From Lentzea fradiae (GTDB taxonomy: Bacteria > Actinomycetota > Actinomycetes > Mycobacteriales > Pseudonocardiaceae), in contig NZ_FNCC01000003.1 of assembly GCF_900100955.1 (NCBI RefSeq), positions 124,001-188,000 of the forward strand: a DNA stretch of 64,000 nucleotides, written 5' to 3'. The translations under genes and the position numbers were made by a program. The notes beneath the pieces are model-generated. The model saw only the letters and a list, made by a program, of their open reading frames with translations, was not told where the DNA came from and made no database searches. Numbering within the stretch: position 1 is the first letter of the stretch; each line of letters opens with the position of its first letter. Below are positions 39,738 through 49,369 of this stretch, one piece after another.

Positions 39738-41924
39738 TCAGCGCAGGCGGTCCACCGACTTGAGGTCGGCCTTGATCTCCCGTTCGGTGAACGCGCCCGT
39801 CACCCACCTCTTCGCCGCGTACAGGCGGGCCTGGTCGGTGTGGTGCGGTGAGGCCGGGTCCGACGACTGGCCGTAGACCAGCATCGACCGCATCCGCGGG
39901 CCCGACCCGGTCAGCTCGACCGCCATCACGAAGCTGGTCCCGTGCGGGATCTCCGCGGTCGGCCGCGGTGAGGACATCGAGATCACGTTGAAGCAGCCTT
40001 CATGGCCGCGGCAGCCGTGGATCGGGATGCCCTCGTACTGCTGGACGTCGTCGAGCGGCACGTCCACGGCGACCCCGGCGGCCTCGAACGCGAGCACGGT
40101 GTCGGCGAAGGCCCGCTGCACACCGGGGTGGGACGCGTTGATGCCGCGCGGCGTGTGCACGGGGTCGGCCGGGTCGTAGGGGACCTGCCACAGGCCGCCG
40201 GACCGGTCCGCCGCCGGGATGAACGCGCGCCAGAAGAACGCTCCCCCGCTGGACGGGCCGGTGTCGCCGGTGCCGGGCCACGCGGCGAGCGCGGCGCAGG
40301 CGGTCCGGACGTCGACGGTGCGGCCGTCGCTCGCGGTCAGCGTCGGGGCGGCCTGGCACATCGCGACCACGGCCTCACGTCCCTGCTCGGCGGTGAGGCT
40401 GCGGTTGCCGAACATCGCGTCCTGCACGCCGGGCAGGGTGAACTTCTTGCCCGAGAACATGTCCAGGCCCAGCCGGGTGCGCGGGGACCGCTCGGTGCCG
40501 ACGTCGCCGACGATCGACGGGTACCCGGTGAGCGGCGCGGCCGGGTTCGTGAGCCACGGGCTGTCGTTCATGTTGCTCACGTGGTCCTGCCGGAAGAGCT
40601 TCGGCAACCGGCTCGGGCCGAACGTGCCGGGCGTGACGGCGTCGGGGTCGCTGCCCCACCCGCACGACGAGCGGCTGCCGTCGAGGATCACCAGGCCGAC
40701 GCCGGGGCCGGTGGCGCAGCTCGCCAGCTGCTCGTCGGTGACGTGCGGGACGACCTGGACGTCGCTGAAGTAGGAGGTGCCGGTGGAGTCGGACGCGAGG
40801 GTGTTCACCCACGGCATCGCCTGGTACCGGACGAGCGCGGCGTGCAGGGCGTGGACGTCGCGGGCGCGGGCCACGGCCAGCCACTGGTCGACGACCCGGA
40901 GGTTGCCGTAGTTGGCGTCGCGCAACACATACGCGGTCGTGTCCGTCCACTGCAACGCCCGCGCGTCCTCGAACAGCGGCCCCTCCGGCGTGCGGTACAG
41001 GGTCCTCGTCGTGCCGCCTGCCGTGACCTGCTCGGCGATCATGCGGTGCACCCGGCCGTCGACGACGTAGGCCGTCGGGTCGCCGGGCACCAGGGTGAGC
41101 TTCGACAGCGTCACGGTCTGCGTCTCGGACGCGGTGTGCGTCCAGCCCAGCGTGTCGTTGTGCCCGATCTTGACCAACGGCACGCCGAACAGGCTCGCGC
41201 CGCCCACGTTCAGCTCGCCGGGGATGGTGAGGTGCTGCTGGTAGAACCGCATGTCGTCGGCCCAGTAGAAGTGCGGGTTGCCCAGCACCATGCCGGTGCC
41301 CGCGATGGTGGCGGACCGGCCGAGCGCGATCCCGTTGCTGGCCGGGCGTTCCTCCCGCTCCGGCAGCGACGCGGCCTGGACCGCGGAGTCCGGCGGTTGC
41401 GCGGTGACGAGCGGTTCCCGTAGCGAGTCGCTGCCGTTCAGACCGGCGATCTGGTGCACGCGCCGCCACACGTCGAGCTCGGTGACCGGACGCACCCATT
41501 GCGCGCCACCGCAGGCGTTGCGCGTCCGCGCCAGGTGGCGGTTGATGCCCTGCGCATACCCGCGGACGAGGTCACGCGCCTGCCGCGACTGGGCGACGAG
41601 CTGCCGTTCGATGACACCGGACTGGTTGAGCCGCTGGTAGTGGAGGTCGCTCTCCACGTTCCCCGCACCGAACCACCGCGACCGCTCCGCCGCGAGCGTC
41701 ACGACGATGTCCGCCATCACGCAGAGGTTGTCCTGCGCGAACGCGTAGCCGAGCCCTTCCCCCAGTCCCCGGTAGTCCGTCGCGCGGACGTGCGGGATGC
41801 CGTAGGACGTGCGTCTGACCACGGTGCCGCCGTCGGCCAGAACGGGTGGTGCGGCAGCCAGAACTCCTGCCGCGGCAAGCGATAAGGCGACGAGCCTTCG
41901 TAACAAGGTTCCCCCTCGGTTCAT
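39738..41924 (-). CDS. Secreted penicillin-acylase-family amidase (aculeacin A/AHL acylase-like)
   Basis: 728 residues: signal peptide (to VLA, residue 30), alpha chain to about 195, and an Ntn-hydrolase beta chain starting at Ser196 (PASNGIALG), the expected autoproteolytic site and nucleophile. Further motifs: VLGNPHFYWA, GWTHTASETQT, and LASDSTGTSYFSDVQVV. Family members (aculeacin A acylase, AhlM, PvdQ) remove acyl chains from lipopeptides and acyl-homoserine lactones, and penicillin side chains. ATG overlaps the FtsX-type permease stop (ATGA), so it belongs with the ABC system, a hint of lipopeptide detoxification. Confidence 0.92.
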   Translation of the reverse strand: MNRGGTLLRRLVALSLAAAGVLAAAPPVLADGGTVVRRTSYGIPHVRATDYRGLGEGLGYAFAQDNLCVMADIVVTLAAERSRWFGAGNVESDLHYQRLNQSGVIERQLVAQSRQARDLVRGYAQGINRHLARTRNACGGAQWVRPVTELDVWRRVHQIAGLNGSDSLREPLVTAQPPDSAVQAASLPEREERPASNGIALGRSATIAGTGMVLGNPHFYWADDMRFYQQHLTIPGELNVGGASLFGVPLVKIGHNDTLGWTHTASETQTVTLSKLTLVPGDPTAYVVDGRVHRMIAEQVTAGGTTRTLYRTPEGPLFEDARALQWTDTTAYVLRDANYGNLRVVDQWLAVARARDVHALHAALVRYQAMPWVNTLASDSTGTSYFSDVQVVPHVTDEQLASCATGPGVGLVILDGSRSSCGWGSDPDAVTPGTFGPSRLPKLFRQDHVSNMNDSPWLTNPAAPLTGYPSIVGDVGTERSPRTRLGLDMFSGKKFTLPGVQDAMFGNRSLTAEQGREAVVAMCQAAPTLTASDGRTVDVRTACAALAAWPGTGDTGPSSGGAFFWRAFIPAADRSGGLWQVPYDPADPVHTPRGINASHPGVQRAFADTVLAFEAAGVAVDVPLDDVQQYEGIPIHGCRGHEGCFNVISMSSPRPTAEIPHGTSFVMAVELTGSGPRMRSMLVYGQSSDPASPHHTDQARLYAAKRWVTGAFTEREIKADLKSVDRLR

Positions 41925-44227
41925 TCGTTGTGCAGCACGGTGGCGATGGAGAGCCGGGCGGCCCCCCTCGCCGGCACGACAGCGCCGAGCACGGCGATGA
42001 CGAGTCCGGACAACGCCAGCAGCGCGAGTGCCGGCGCCTGGTAGACGTCCAGGAGGATGTCGAGGACGTCGGCCTGGCCCGCGGCGGTCATGGCGGGGAC
42101 GACGACCCGGTGCACCGCCAGTCCCAGTGGCACGCCGATCAGCCCGCCCAGCACGCCGAGCCCTCCCATCGACGTCACCAGCAGCAGGGTGACCTGGCGC
42201 GGCGTCATGCCGATGGACTTCAGCAGGCCGAGGTCACGGCGGCGTTCACGGGCGTTGAGGACGACGGTGTTGAACACGCCGAGCGCCGCCACCGCGCCGA
42301 GCACCAGCGAGAGCACGACGGCGGAGCTGATGATGATCACGGCGGTCGACGACGAGCTGTCGCGCGGGGGCAGGGCGCGCAGTCCCGGGTCCGCCTCCCG
42401 CACCGCGGCGACGACGGCGTCCCGGTCCGTGCCGGGTGCCATGCGCACCTGGTAGGAGTCCGCACGGGCACCGGGTGCGAGCGCGGCCAGAGCCGACCAG
42501 TCGGCGAAGACCTCGTCGGCGTTGTTGGTGAGCACGACCCCGACGATCTCCAGCTGGGTCCGGCCGCCCCGCGCCGACACGGTGACGGTGTCGCCGACCG
42601 AGAGCCCGCGCTGGTTCAGGAACCTCGACGGCACGGCGACCTGGCCGGGGCGGCCGGGCCGGTGGCCGGTCAGCACGCGCGGGCCGAGCTCGCCGGTGTC
42701 GCCGCGGTGGAACGTGATGGTGGCCTTCTGCGCGCCGCCCGCCAGCTCGGCCTCGAGCCGGGCGGAGGCGAGGAACGCCGTCACGCCGGGCACCGAGCGC
42801 AGCGCGGCCTCGTCCCCTGCGTCGCTCAGCCGCGGGGTGGGCACCTGTTCACCGGGCGGCACGAAGGCGGGCTCACCGGACGGCGGCCCTGCCATCAGCT
42901 CCAGCCGGTCCGCGTGACTGGGCCGGACGGCCTGGTCGTAGGCCATGACCGACAGGGCCAGTCCGGTCGCGAGCGTCACGGTCATGACGCCCAGCACGAC
43001 CGACGCGAGGGTCAGCGCGCTGCGGCCGGGACGCGCCAGCGGCAGACCGGCGCCGAGGGCGAACGGACGCGGCAGCCCCGTGCCCGCCAGCCTGCGTTGC
43101 AGCCGCGACGCCCGTCCGGTGTGCGCGGCCGTGCCCGCGCCGATCACCCGCGCGGCCGGCAGTGCGCGGGCCCGCAGCGCCGGGACGAGCGCGGCCAGCG
43201 CCACCAACAGGGGCAGGCCGGCGACCGCGGCGACGTTCACCCACGCCGGGAAGCTCAGCGCGTCGACCCCGAAGCCCTCGACGGCGTCCTGCACGACCGG
43301 TTTCGCGAAGAGGTTGCCGATGACCGCGCCGAGCACGCTGCCCGCGACCGCCGGAACCGAGACCATGACCAGGTGCACGGCCATGACCTGGTCCGGGGTG
43401 TAGCCGATCGCCTTGAGCACGCCGATCTGCCGCAGCCCCGCCACGACCGCGGAGCTCACCACGTTGGCCACGGTCAGGACCGCCACGACGAGCCCGAGCA
43501 CGCCGAAGATCAGCAGGAACGGGACGAACACGCCGAGCTCGGACGTCACCTTGTCCCGGACGGTGAGGTGTGAGAGCGAGCCGAGCACGGCTCCGTCCGG
43601 GAGACCCGCCGTCACCGCGGCTTGGCCGGCGGCGACCTCGGCCGCGGTGCCAGCCCGGTCGAAGCGGTACAGCATCTGCACCGCCGTGGGCCGCAGGGCG
43701 TCGATCTGCTCCGGCGTGACCCACGCGTCGGCGGAGCCGGTGACCGAGCGCGCGAACCCGACGACCGTGAGCGTGCCGCCTCCCGGCACCGCGATCTCGA
43801 AGCCCGGCTCTCCCCGCGCACCCGGCTGCACGCCGAGGACGATCTCGCCGGGGCGTTCGGCCCACCGCCCCAGCGTCACCGGGATCCGGTCGACCGCGCC
43901 ACCGGGGTCCGCTCGTCCCACGACCGTGAGCGTGCCGAGGTAGGTCTCTTCTCCCGAGGTGTCGAGGGTGGCCTGCCGGAACGGTCCTGCCGACTCGGCG
44001 CCTCCCGTCAGGTCCGCCCCCTCCACCTCCCGCGCGTCGAACGCGACGGTGAGGTGGGCTCCCCGCTGGGAGGCGAACGCGCGGTCGAACGGCGCGTCCG
44101 CCGCCACGAGCAGTCCCAGTGCCATCACGAGCGTGGCGCCGGCCGCGCACACGACGAGGCCGATCACGGTCGTCTGCACCTTGCGCTTGCGCACGGCCGC
44201 CCACGACGCGAGCCAGACGGGGCTCAC
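41921..44227 (-). CDS. ABC-transporter permease, MacB/FtsX family (two FtsX domains)
   Basis: 768 residues. N-terminal membrane segment, an extracytoplasmic domain of about 210 residues, an FtsX block with three helices (around 235-350), a helix near 400, a second extracellular domain, and a C-terminal FtsX block (about 625-755, LGVFNTVVLNARERRRDLGLLKSIGMTPRQV). This 'type VII/mechanotransmission' class moves or senses lipids, peptides and antibiotics. GTG start overlaps the ATPase stop (GTGA); the acylase follows with ATGA. Confidence 0.9.
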   Translation of the reverse strand: MSPVWLASWAAVRKRKVQTTVIGLVVCAAGATLVMALGLLVAADAPFDRAFASQRGAHLTVAFDAREVEGADLTGGAESAGPFRQATLDTSGEETYLGTLTVVGRADPGGAVDRIPVTLGRWAERPGEIVLGVQPGARGEPGFEIAVPGGGTLTVVGFARSVTGSADAWVTPEQIDALRPTAVQMLYRFDRAGTAAEVAAGQAAVTAGLPDGAVLGSLSHLTVRDKVTSELGVFVPFLLIFGVLGLVVAVLTVANVVSSAVVAGLRQIGVLKAIGYTPDQVMAVHLVMVSVPAVAGSVLGAVIGNLFAKPVVQDAVEGFGVDALSFPAWVNVAAVAGLPLLVALAALVPALRARALPAARVIGAGTAAHTGRASRLQRRLAGTGLPRPFALGAGLPLARPGRSALTLASVVLGVMTVTLATGLALSVMAYDQAVRPSHADRLELMAGPPSGEPAFVPPGEQVPTPRLSDAGDEAALRSVPGVTAFLASARLEAELAGGAQKATITFHRGDTGELGPRVLTGHRPGRPGQVAVPSRFLNQRGLSVGDTVTVSARGGRTQLEIVGVVLTNNADEVFADWSALAALAPGARADSYQVRMAPGTDRDAVVAAVREADPGLRALPPRDSSSSTAVIIISSAVVLSLVLGAVAALGVFNTVVLNARERRRDLGLLKSIGMTPRQVTLLLVTSMGGLGVLGGLIGVPLGLAVHRVVVPAMTAAGQADVLDILLDVYQAPALALLALSGLVIAVLGAVVPARGAARLSIATVLHNE

Positions 44228-44919
44228 GGCGTCCGCTCCAGGCTCTGCTCACGGGCGATGCGACCGTCGACGACCTCGATCACCCTGGTGGCGCACCGGG
44301 TCGCGAGCCGTTCGTCGTGGGTGACCAGCAGCAGCGTCTGGCCGATCTGGTTGAGGTCGAGCAGCAGGTCCATCACCTGCTCCCCAGACCGGCTGTCGAG
44401 CGCGCCGGTCGGTTCGTCGGCGAGCAGCAGGGCCGGGCGGTTCATCAACGCCCGCGCGACCGCGACGCGCTGCCGTTCACCGCCGCTGAGCCGGGCCGGG
44501 TAGACGTCCCTGCGGCCGGCGATGCCGAGCTCTCCGAACAGCTCCAGCGCGCGGGCACGGGCCTGGGCCGCCCTGGTGCCGGTGAGCTGCGCGGCGAGGG
44601 CGACGTTGTCGAGCGCCGACAGGTCGTCGAGCAGGTTGAAGAACTGGAAGATCATCCCGATGCCGCGCCGGCGGAAGAGCGCCAGGCCCGTCTCGCCGAG
44701 CGTGCCCAGGTCGGTGCCCTGCACGACGACGGACCCCGACGTCGGCCGGTCGAGCCCGGCGATCATGTTCAGCAGCGTCGACTTGCCGCTGCCGGACGGT
44801 CCCATCACCGCGACCGCCTCGCCGGGCAGGACGGTGAGCGAGACCCCGTCCAGGGCGACCGAGTCGCTGTACTCCTTGCGCACGTCCGTCAGTTCGACGA
44901 CGGCGTCTCCGTTCCGCAT
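44224..44919 (-). CDS. ABC-transporter ATPase, MacB/LolD type
   Basis: 231 residues. Walker A GPSGSGKST, Q-loop IGMIFQFFNLLDDLSALDNV, signature LSGGERQRVAVARAL, Walker B LLLADEPTGALD, H-loop LVTHD. ATG 44919 (MRNGD) has AGGA at suitable distance; an ATG at 44928 adds three residues. Partner of the FtsX-type permease. Divergent from a two-component system that probably regulates it. Confidence 0.94.
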   Translation of the reverse strand: MRNGDAVVELTDVRKEYSDSVALDGVSLTVLPGEAVAVMGPSGSGKSTLLNMIAGLDRPTSGSVVVQGTDLGTLGETGLALFRRRGIGMIFQFFNLLDDLSALDNVALAAQLTGTRAAQARARALELFGELGIAGRRDVYPARLSGGERQRVAVARALMNRPALLLADEPTGALDSRSGEQVMDLLLDLNQIGQTLLLVTHDERLATRCATRVIEVVDGRIAREQSLERTP

Positions 44920-45057
44920 GGCGGCCATCCTGGCCGTCCGCGGAGGTTCCGGTCGTCAGTCTTCGGGTGCAACTGCGCCTCGGGGTCATCCCCGGGATGT
45001 AGTCCGTCCATCCGGGGTTCGATGCGGGCGTTCGCGCTGCTCTGGGACAGTGAGGGG

Positions 45058-45822
45058 GTGTGGGAGCTGGTGGTGGCGGCCGTCGCCTGCCTGGCCGCCG
45101 CGTTCTTCGCGGTGCGGCTGGTGTCCGCCCGGCGCGCGTACGCCCGTGCCGTGGAGGAACGCGGCTGGCTGCTGGAACGGGAACGGGAGAGCGCGGCCCG
45201 CGGCGCGGTCGACGCCGAACGGGCGCGGATCGCGCGGGAGCTGCACGACATCGTGAGCCACAACGTGAGCGTGATGGTCGTGCAGGCCGGTGCGGCACGC
45301 CGGGTGCTGGGGTCGGACCGGGCGGTCGACGCGTTGCTCGCGGTCGAAAGCGCGGGCAGGGACACGATGGCGGAGCTGCGGCACATGCTGGGGCTGCTCG
45401 CGCCGTCCGCCGACAGTGACGAGCTGCTGGAACCGCAGCCGGGCCTGAGCCGGTTGGGCGCGCTGGTGGACAAGATGTGCTTCGCCGGGCTGCCGGTCGA
45501 CGTGCGGATCTCCGGGGAGCCGCGTCCGCTGCCGTCCGGCGTGGACCTGACTGCGTACCGGATCGTGCAGGAGGCGCTGACGAACGCGTTGAAGCACGGC
45601 GACGGGCAGAAGGCGGAGGTGCTCGTGCGCTACGCGGACCACCACCTGCGGGTCGAGGTGCTCAGCACCGGCCTGAAGGGTGTGTCCACATCGGACGGTG
45701 AAGGTCGCGGGCTGCTGGGGTTGCGGCAGCGCGTGGCGGTGCTCGGCGGCGACCTCGACGCGCGCAGGCGGCTCGGCGGTGGTTTCCGCGTCCGGGCCAA
45801 GCTCCCGGTGGAGGGGCCGTGA
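45058..45822 (+). CDS. Sensor histidine kinase of the ABC/acylase cluster
   Basis: About 254 residues: one N-terminal membrane helix (LVVAAVACLAAAFFAVRLV), an Arg/Glu coil, HisKA_3 motif IARELHDIVSHNVSVMVVQAGAARR, and HATPase with N-box QEALTNALKHGDG and G-rich GRGLLGLRQRV. No extracellular sensor domain, so it may sense via the ABC permease or within the membrane. GTG 45058 follows GAGGGG closely; an in-frame ATG at 45022 (MRAFALLWDSEG) is the alternative. Coupled to the regulator (GTGA). Confidence 0.85.
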   Translation: MWELVVAAVACLAAAFFAVRLVSARRAYARAVEERGWLLERERESAARGAVDAERARIARELHDIVSHNVSVMVVQAGAARRVLGSDRAVDALLAVESAGRDTMAELRHMLGLLAPSADSDELLEPQPGLSRLGALVDKMCFAGLPVDVRISGEPRPLPSGVDLTAYRIVQEALTNALKHGDGQKAEVLVRYADHHLRVEVLSTGLKGVSTSDGEGRGLLGLRQRVAVLGGDLDARRRLGGGFRVRAKLPVEGP

Positions 45823-46478
45823 GCGCGCCCCGCGTCGTGATCGCCGACGACCAGGCGTTCGTGCGCATCGGCTTCCGGATGATCCTGGAGTCGGGTGGTG
45901 TCGAGGTCGTCGGCGAGGCGGCCGACGGCGCGGAGGCCGTCGCGGTCGTGCGCGCGGAGCAGCCGGACGTCGTGCTGATGGACATCCGGATGCCCGCGAT
46001 GGACGGGCTGGAGGCCACCCGCCGCATCGTGCGCGAGACGGGCGGCTGCCGGGTGCTCATGCTGACGACGTTCGACCTCGACCGGTACGTCTACGACGCG
46101 CTCGCGGCGGGCGCCAGCGGTTTCCTGCTGAAGGACGTCACGCCCGAGCACCTCGTGGCCGCCGTGCACCTGATCGAGACCGGGGACGCGCTGCTCGCGC
46201 CGTCGATCACCCGCAGGCTGGTGGAGCGCTTCGCCTCCGGCACGCCCGTGGTCCCGGCCGTGCACCGCGACCTCGCCGCGCTGACCCCGCGCGAACGCGA
46301 GGTGCTCACGCTGGTGGGGCACGGCCGGTCCAACTCGGAGATCGCCGCCGACCTGACGCTGAGCGAGGCCACGGTGAAGACGCACGTCGCCCGCATCTTC
46401 GCGAAGCTGGGGCTGCGCGACCGGGCGCAGGCCGTCGTGCTGGCCTACGAGACGGGGCTCGTCACTCCGGGAGCCTGA
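45819..46478 (+). CDS. NarL/FixJ-type response regulator
   Basis: 219 residues. Receiver: VVIADDQAFVRIGF, phospho-Asp in VVLMDIRMPAMDG near residue 54, Lys in SGFLLKDVTPE. LuxR helix-turn-helix LTPREREVLTLVGHGRSNSEIAADLTLSEATVKTHVARIFAKLGLRDR. GTG overlaps the kinase stop by 4 bases. Likely controls the divergent ABC-acylase operon. Confidence 0.93.
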   Translation: MSAPRVVIADDQAFVRIGFRMILESGGVEVVGEAADGAEAVAVVRAEQPDVVLMDIRMPAMDGLEATRRIVRETGGCRVLMLTTFDLDRYVYDALAAGASGFLLKDVTPEHLVAAVHLIETGDALLAPSITRRLVERFASGTPVVPAVHRDLAALTPREREVLTLVGHGRSNSEIAADLTLSEATVKTHVARIFAKLGLRDRAQAVVLAYETGLVTPGA

Positions 46479-46557
46479 GCACGAGGAACAGGAAGCTCAG
46501 CGCGGTCGCCAGCAGTTCGAAGCGTCGTCGTGGTCGCTCGGTTTCACATGCGATCGA

Positions 46558-47415
46558 TCATGCCAGCGAGGGCGTCTTGAGCTCCTCGCGTCCGGGATGC
46601 CGCCGGGCCGACCACACGGTGAGCGCGGCGGCCGTGAGACCCACCAGCAGCGACGTCCAGATGTTCAGGCGCAGCCCCAGGATCGTGTTCGCGTCGTCGA
46701 TCCGCAGCGCCTCGATCCACAGCCTGCCCAGCGTGTACAGCACCACGTACAGCCCGAACGCGCGCCCGTGCCCGAGCCGGAACCGGCGGTCCGCCCAGAT
46801 CAGCACGGCGGCCGCGGCGAACGTCCACAGCAGCTCGTAGAGGAACGCCGGGTGGAACGTGCCCAGCACCACGGGTTCCCCGTCGGGACCGAGCACCGCC
46901 CGGCCCTCGCTCTGGTCCCACCGGTGGATCGTGAGCGCCCACGGCAGGTCGGTCGCCCGGCCGTAGACCTCGTTGTTGAACCAGTTGCCGAGCCGGCCGA
47001 TCCCCTGTGCCAGCAGGATTCCCGGCGCGGCGGCGTCCGCGAGCGGCGGCAGGGCGACCCCGGCGCGCCTGGCGCCGATCCACGCGCCGAGCGCCCCGAA
47101 CGCGATGGCGCCCCAGACGCCCATCCCGCCCTCCCAGATGTAGAGGGCCTTGACCGGGTTCCCGCCGGGGCCGAAGTACGGCTGCCAGGACGTGGCCACG
47201 TGGTAGAGGCGTGCGCCGACGATGCCGAACGGCACGCCCCAGGTGGCGATCCGGCCGACCACGCCGGGCTGTCCGCCGCGGTGCGCGTAACGGCGTTCGG
47301 TCAGCCAGGCGGCGACGAGGATTCCGCCGATGATGCAGAACGCGTACGCCCTGATGGGCACCGGACCGAGGTGCCAGACGCCCTGGGTCGGGCTGGGGAT
47401 GGCGGCCAGAAGCAT
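46558..47415 (-). CDS. lgt: Prolipoprotein diacylglyceryl transferase
   Basis: 285 residues, seven membrane segments. The Lgt signature is clear: QGIGRLGNWFNNEVYGRATDLPWAL near residue 140, with Arg and Glu/Asn required for diacylglyceryl transfer, plus YGLWDQ-equivalent WEGGMGVWGAIAFG and FHPAFLYELLW. It modifies the lipobox Cys of exported lipoproteins. In many actinobacteria lgt lies next to trpA or pykA; here it does not, so this may be a second copy. Confidence 0.93.
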   Translation of the reverse strand: MLLAAIPSPTQGVWHLGPVPIRAYAFCIIGGILVAAWLTERRYAHRGGQPGVVGRIATWGVPFGIVGARLYHVATSWQPYFGPGGNPVKALYIWEGGMGVWGAIAFGALGAWIGARRAGVALPPLADAAAPGILLAQGIGRLGNWFNNEVYGRATDLPWALTIHRWDQSEGRAVLGPDGEPVVLGTFHPAFLYELLWTFAAAAVLIWADRRFRLGHGRAFGLYVVLYTLGRLWIEALRIDDANTILGLRLNIWTSLLVGLTAAALTVWSARRHPGREELKTPSLA

Positions 47416-47478
47416 CGCGCCAGGGTAGGGAGACCCGTGCGTGCGTCCTGTGAAGCCGGCACGCACGGGTCGCTCACA

Positions 47479-49251
47479 TCAGGTGTGGACCGCTCCCCCG
47501 ACGATCGGGAGCACGACCTTGCTGACGCCGAGCGAGACGTCGAGCGTCACGCCCCTCGCCGCGGTGTCGGTGGTGATGTAGGCGCTGTGGTGGGTGACGA
47601 GCACGATGCCGATCCGGTGTCCTGCCGGGATGAGCGCGTCCCTGGCGTGCAGCTTCCACGTGACGTCCGCGGTGCCCGTGGTGGGCAGCGGAGCGGCGGA
47701 CTCCAGCGACGACCGGTTCTTCGCGTCGATCGCGCCCTTGGTCAGCATGGTCGCGCTCACCGCCTGCACGGACACCTCCGGCGGCCGTGCGCAACCGGTG
47801 CGGTCGCGCAGGTCGTTCTTGCCGCACGTCTCCGTGGACAGCTGCACCGGCGACCGGTCCGTCAGCACGGACTTCGTCGCCGGGCCGTAGTCCACGAGCA
47901 ACGCCGTGAGCGGCACCGACGCGCGGTTCGAGGAGATCCGGGCGGTCACGGTGACCTCGCCGGACAGGCGCGCGTCCTCCTTGAGCGGTGCCGTCACGTA
48001 GGCGAGCCGGCGCGAGTCGGTCTTCTCCGGGTTCGCCATCATGGCGGACTCGCTCAGGTTCGTGTTGTCCGCCAGCCGGTGCGTGCCGCTGGTGACCGGT
48101 GCGGTGGTCAGCGAACCGGACATGCCGTCCGCGGCGGGGCCGAAGTGGAGGGTCGTGCCGCTCGTGTCCGGGCGCGGCCAGGACGCCGCCTGCTCCCAGC
48201 TCCCGTCCGGCCGCTGCACGTCGGCCATCGGCTCGTCCATGATCCCGTTGTCGGCGCCCTTGAGCCAGTGGTCCATCCACAGGCCCATGACGCGCTGCCA
48301 CTCGGCCTGGCGGAACGAGATCGGGTCGAGGTGACCGCCGCGATGCAGCCAGATCTTGCGCGGCACGCCGTGGTCGGAGAGCTCCTGCCACCAGCGGCCG
48401 AACTGCGACGGCTTGACGTTCCAGTCCGCCTGACCGTGCACGGCGAACACCGATGCCGTCACGTCCTTCGCACCGACGCGGTAGTCGCGGGTCTTCCAGA
48501 ACGAGGTGTAGTCGTAGGACTCGTCGCCGTCGTCGGCGGCCAGCTTCTGCAACACCGCACGGCACTTCGACCGCTGCGACGAGCTGACGACGTAGTCGGC
48601 GAGGAACGACGGGTAGTCCGTCTCCCAGCCGCGATAGCCGATGCCCTGGTCGCGGGCGTACTCGTACCAGCTGGAGATCGCGGCGATCGGCACGATCGTC
48701 TTCACGCCCGGGATGTTCGCCGCGGCGGCGGCGTTGGGCAGCGTGCCGTTGTAGGAGACGCCGAGCATGCCGACGTTGCCGGTGCTCCAGCTCGCGACGG
48801 CTTCTCGACCGTCCGCGTAGAACGCCTTGGCACGGCCGTTGAGCCAGTCGACGACCGCGCGGACGCTCGCGGTGTCCTCAGGACCACCGGAGGTCGGGCA
48901 GCCGGTCGAACGGGAGGTGCCTTGCATCTCCACCTCGACGACGGCGTACCCGCGGGGCACGAAGTACTCGTCGTACCAACGACCGAAGCCGCGCGGCACG
49001 GTCAGGGACGTGGCCGCGGCGGCGCCCAGTCCGTAGTAGGGACTGGCTTCCATGACGACCGGCACCCGTCCGCCGGTGTCCGGCCTCATGACGTCGGTGG
49101 CGATCCGGTCGGGCTTGCCGTCCGAGTCGCTGTCGGTCGTGGACTCGACGTAGACGGTCTCGGTGATGGCGGCGGGTGCCGCGGCTGAGGCGGGCGTGTG
49201 GATCGTCGCGGCCGTGAGCAGGGCGGCCGCGACGAGGTAGACCCTTCGCAT
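47479..49251 (-). CDS. Secreted CocE/NonD-family hydrolase, Xaa-Pro dipeptidyl-peptidase (S15)-like
   Basis: 590 residues. Signal peptide (ALLTAATIHTPASA). Alpha/beta-hydrolase with nucleophile Ser in GMLGVSYNGTLP near residue 173, Asp in HGQADWNVKPSQ, His in HRGGHLDP, and a C-terminal jelly-roll domain (PLKEDARLSGEVTVTARIS...). S15 enzymes release X-Pro dipeptides; CocE-type homologues hydrolyse esters, so activity is uncertain. The promoter region holds a paired CCGGTACCGG repeat. Confidence 0.9.
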   Translation of the reverse strand: MRRVYLVAAALLTAATIHTPASAAAPAAITETVYVESTTDSDSDGKPDRIATDVMRPDTGGRVPVVMEASPYYGLGAAAATSLTVPRGFGRWYDEYFVPRGYAVVEVEMQGTSRSTGCPTSGGPEDTASVRAVVDWLNGRAKAFYADGREAVASWSTGNVGMLGVSYNGTLPNAAAAANIPGVKTIVPIAAISSWYEYARDQGIGYRGWETDYPSFLADYVVSSSQRSKCRAVLQKLAADDGDESYDYTSFWKTRDYRVGAKDVTASVFAVHGQADWNVKPSQFGRWWQELSDHGVPRKIWLHRGGHLDPISFRQAEWQRVMGLWMDHWLKGADNGIMDEPMADVQRPDGSWEQAASWPRPDTSGTTLHFGPAADGMSGSLTTAPVTSGTHRLADNTNLSESAMMANPEKTDSRRLAYVTAPLKEDARLSGEVTVTARISSNRASVPLTALLVDYGPATKSVLTDRSPVQLSTETCGKNDLRDRTGCARPPEVSVQAVSATMLTKGAIDAKNRSSLESAAPLPTTGTADVTWKLHARDALIPAGHRIGIVLVTHHSAYITTDTAARGVTLDVSLGVSKVVLPIVGGAVHT

Positions 49252-49317
49252 GGGTTCCTCCGTAGAGGGCCCGACGCAGCAGGGGTACGACGTCCCGGGC
49301 CCTACCGAGGAATCTCA

Positions 49318-49344
49318 CCGGTACCGGCTCGTCACCGGTACCGG
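49318..49344. repeat. Paired 10-base palindrome CCGGTACCGG upstream of the S15 gene
   Basis: TCACCGGTACCGGC occurs twice (palindromes at 49318-49327 and 49335-49344), centres 17 bases apart, 67-94 bases before the S15 start and just beyond the end of the desaturase gene. May be a tandem operator or part of a terminator for the minus-strand desaturase. Confidence 0.5.
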
Positions 49345-49369
49345 CCGAAGGTCTGAACCATTCCGCGGC

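Noticed and set aside
46558..47415. Treating lgt as part of a trp or housekeeping operon
   Set aside because: No trp or pyk genes flank it; it stands alone between a response regulator and an S15 hydrolase.
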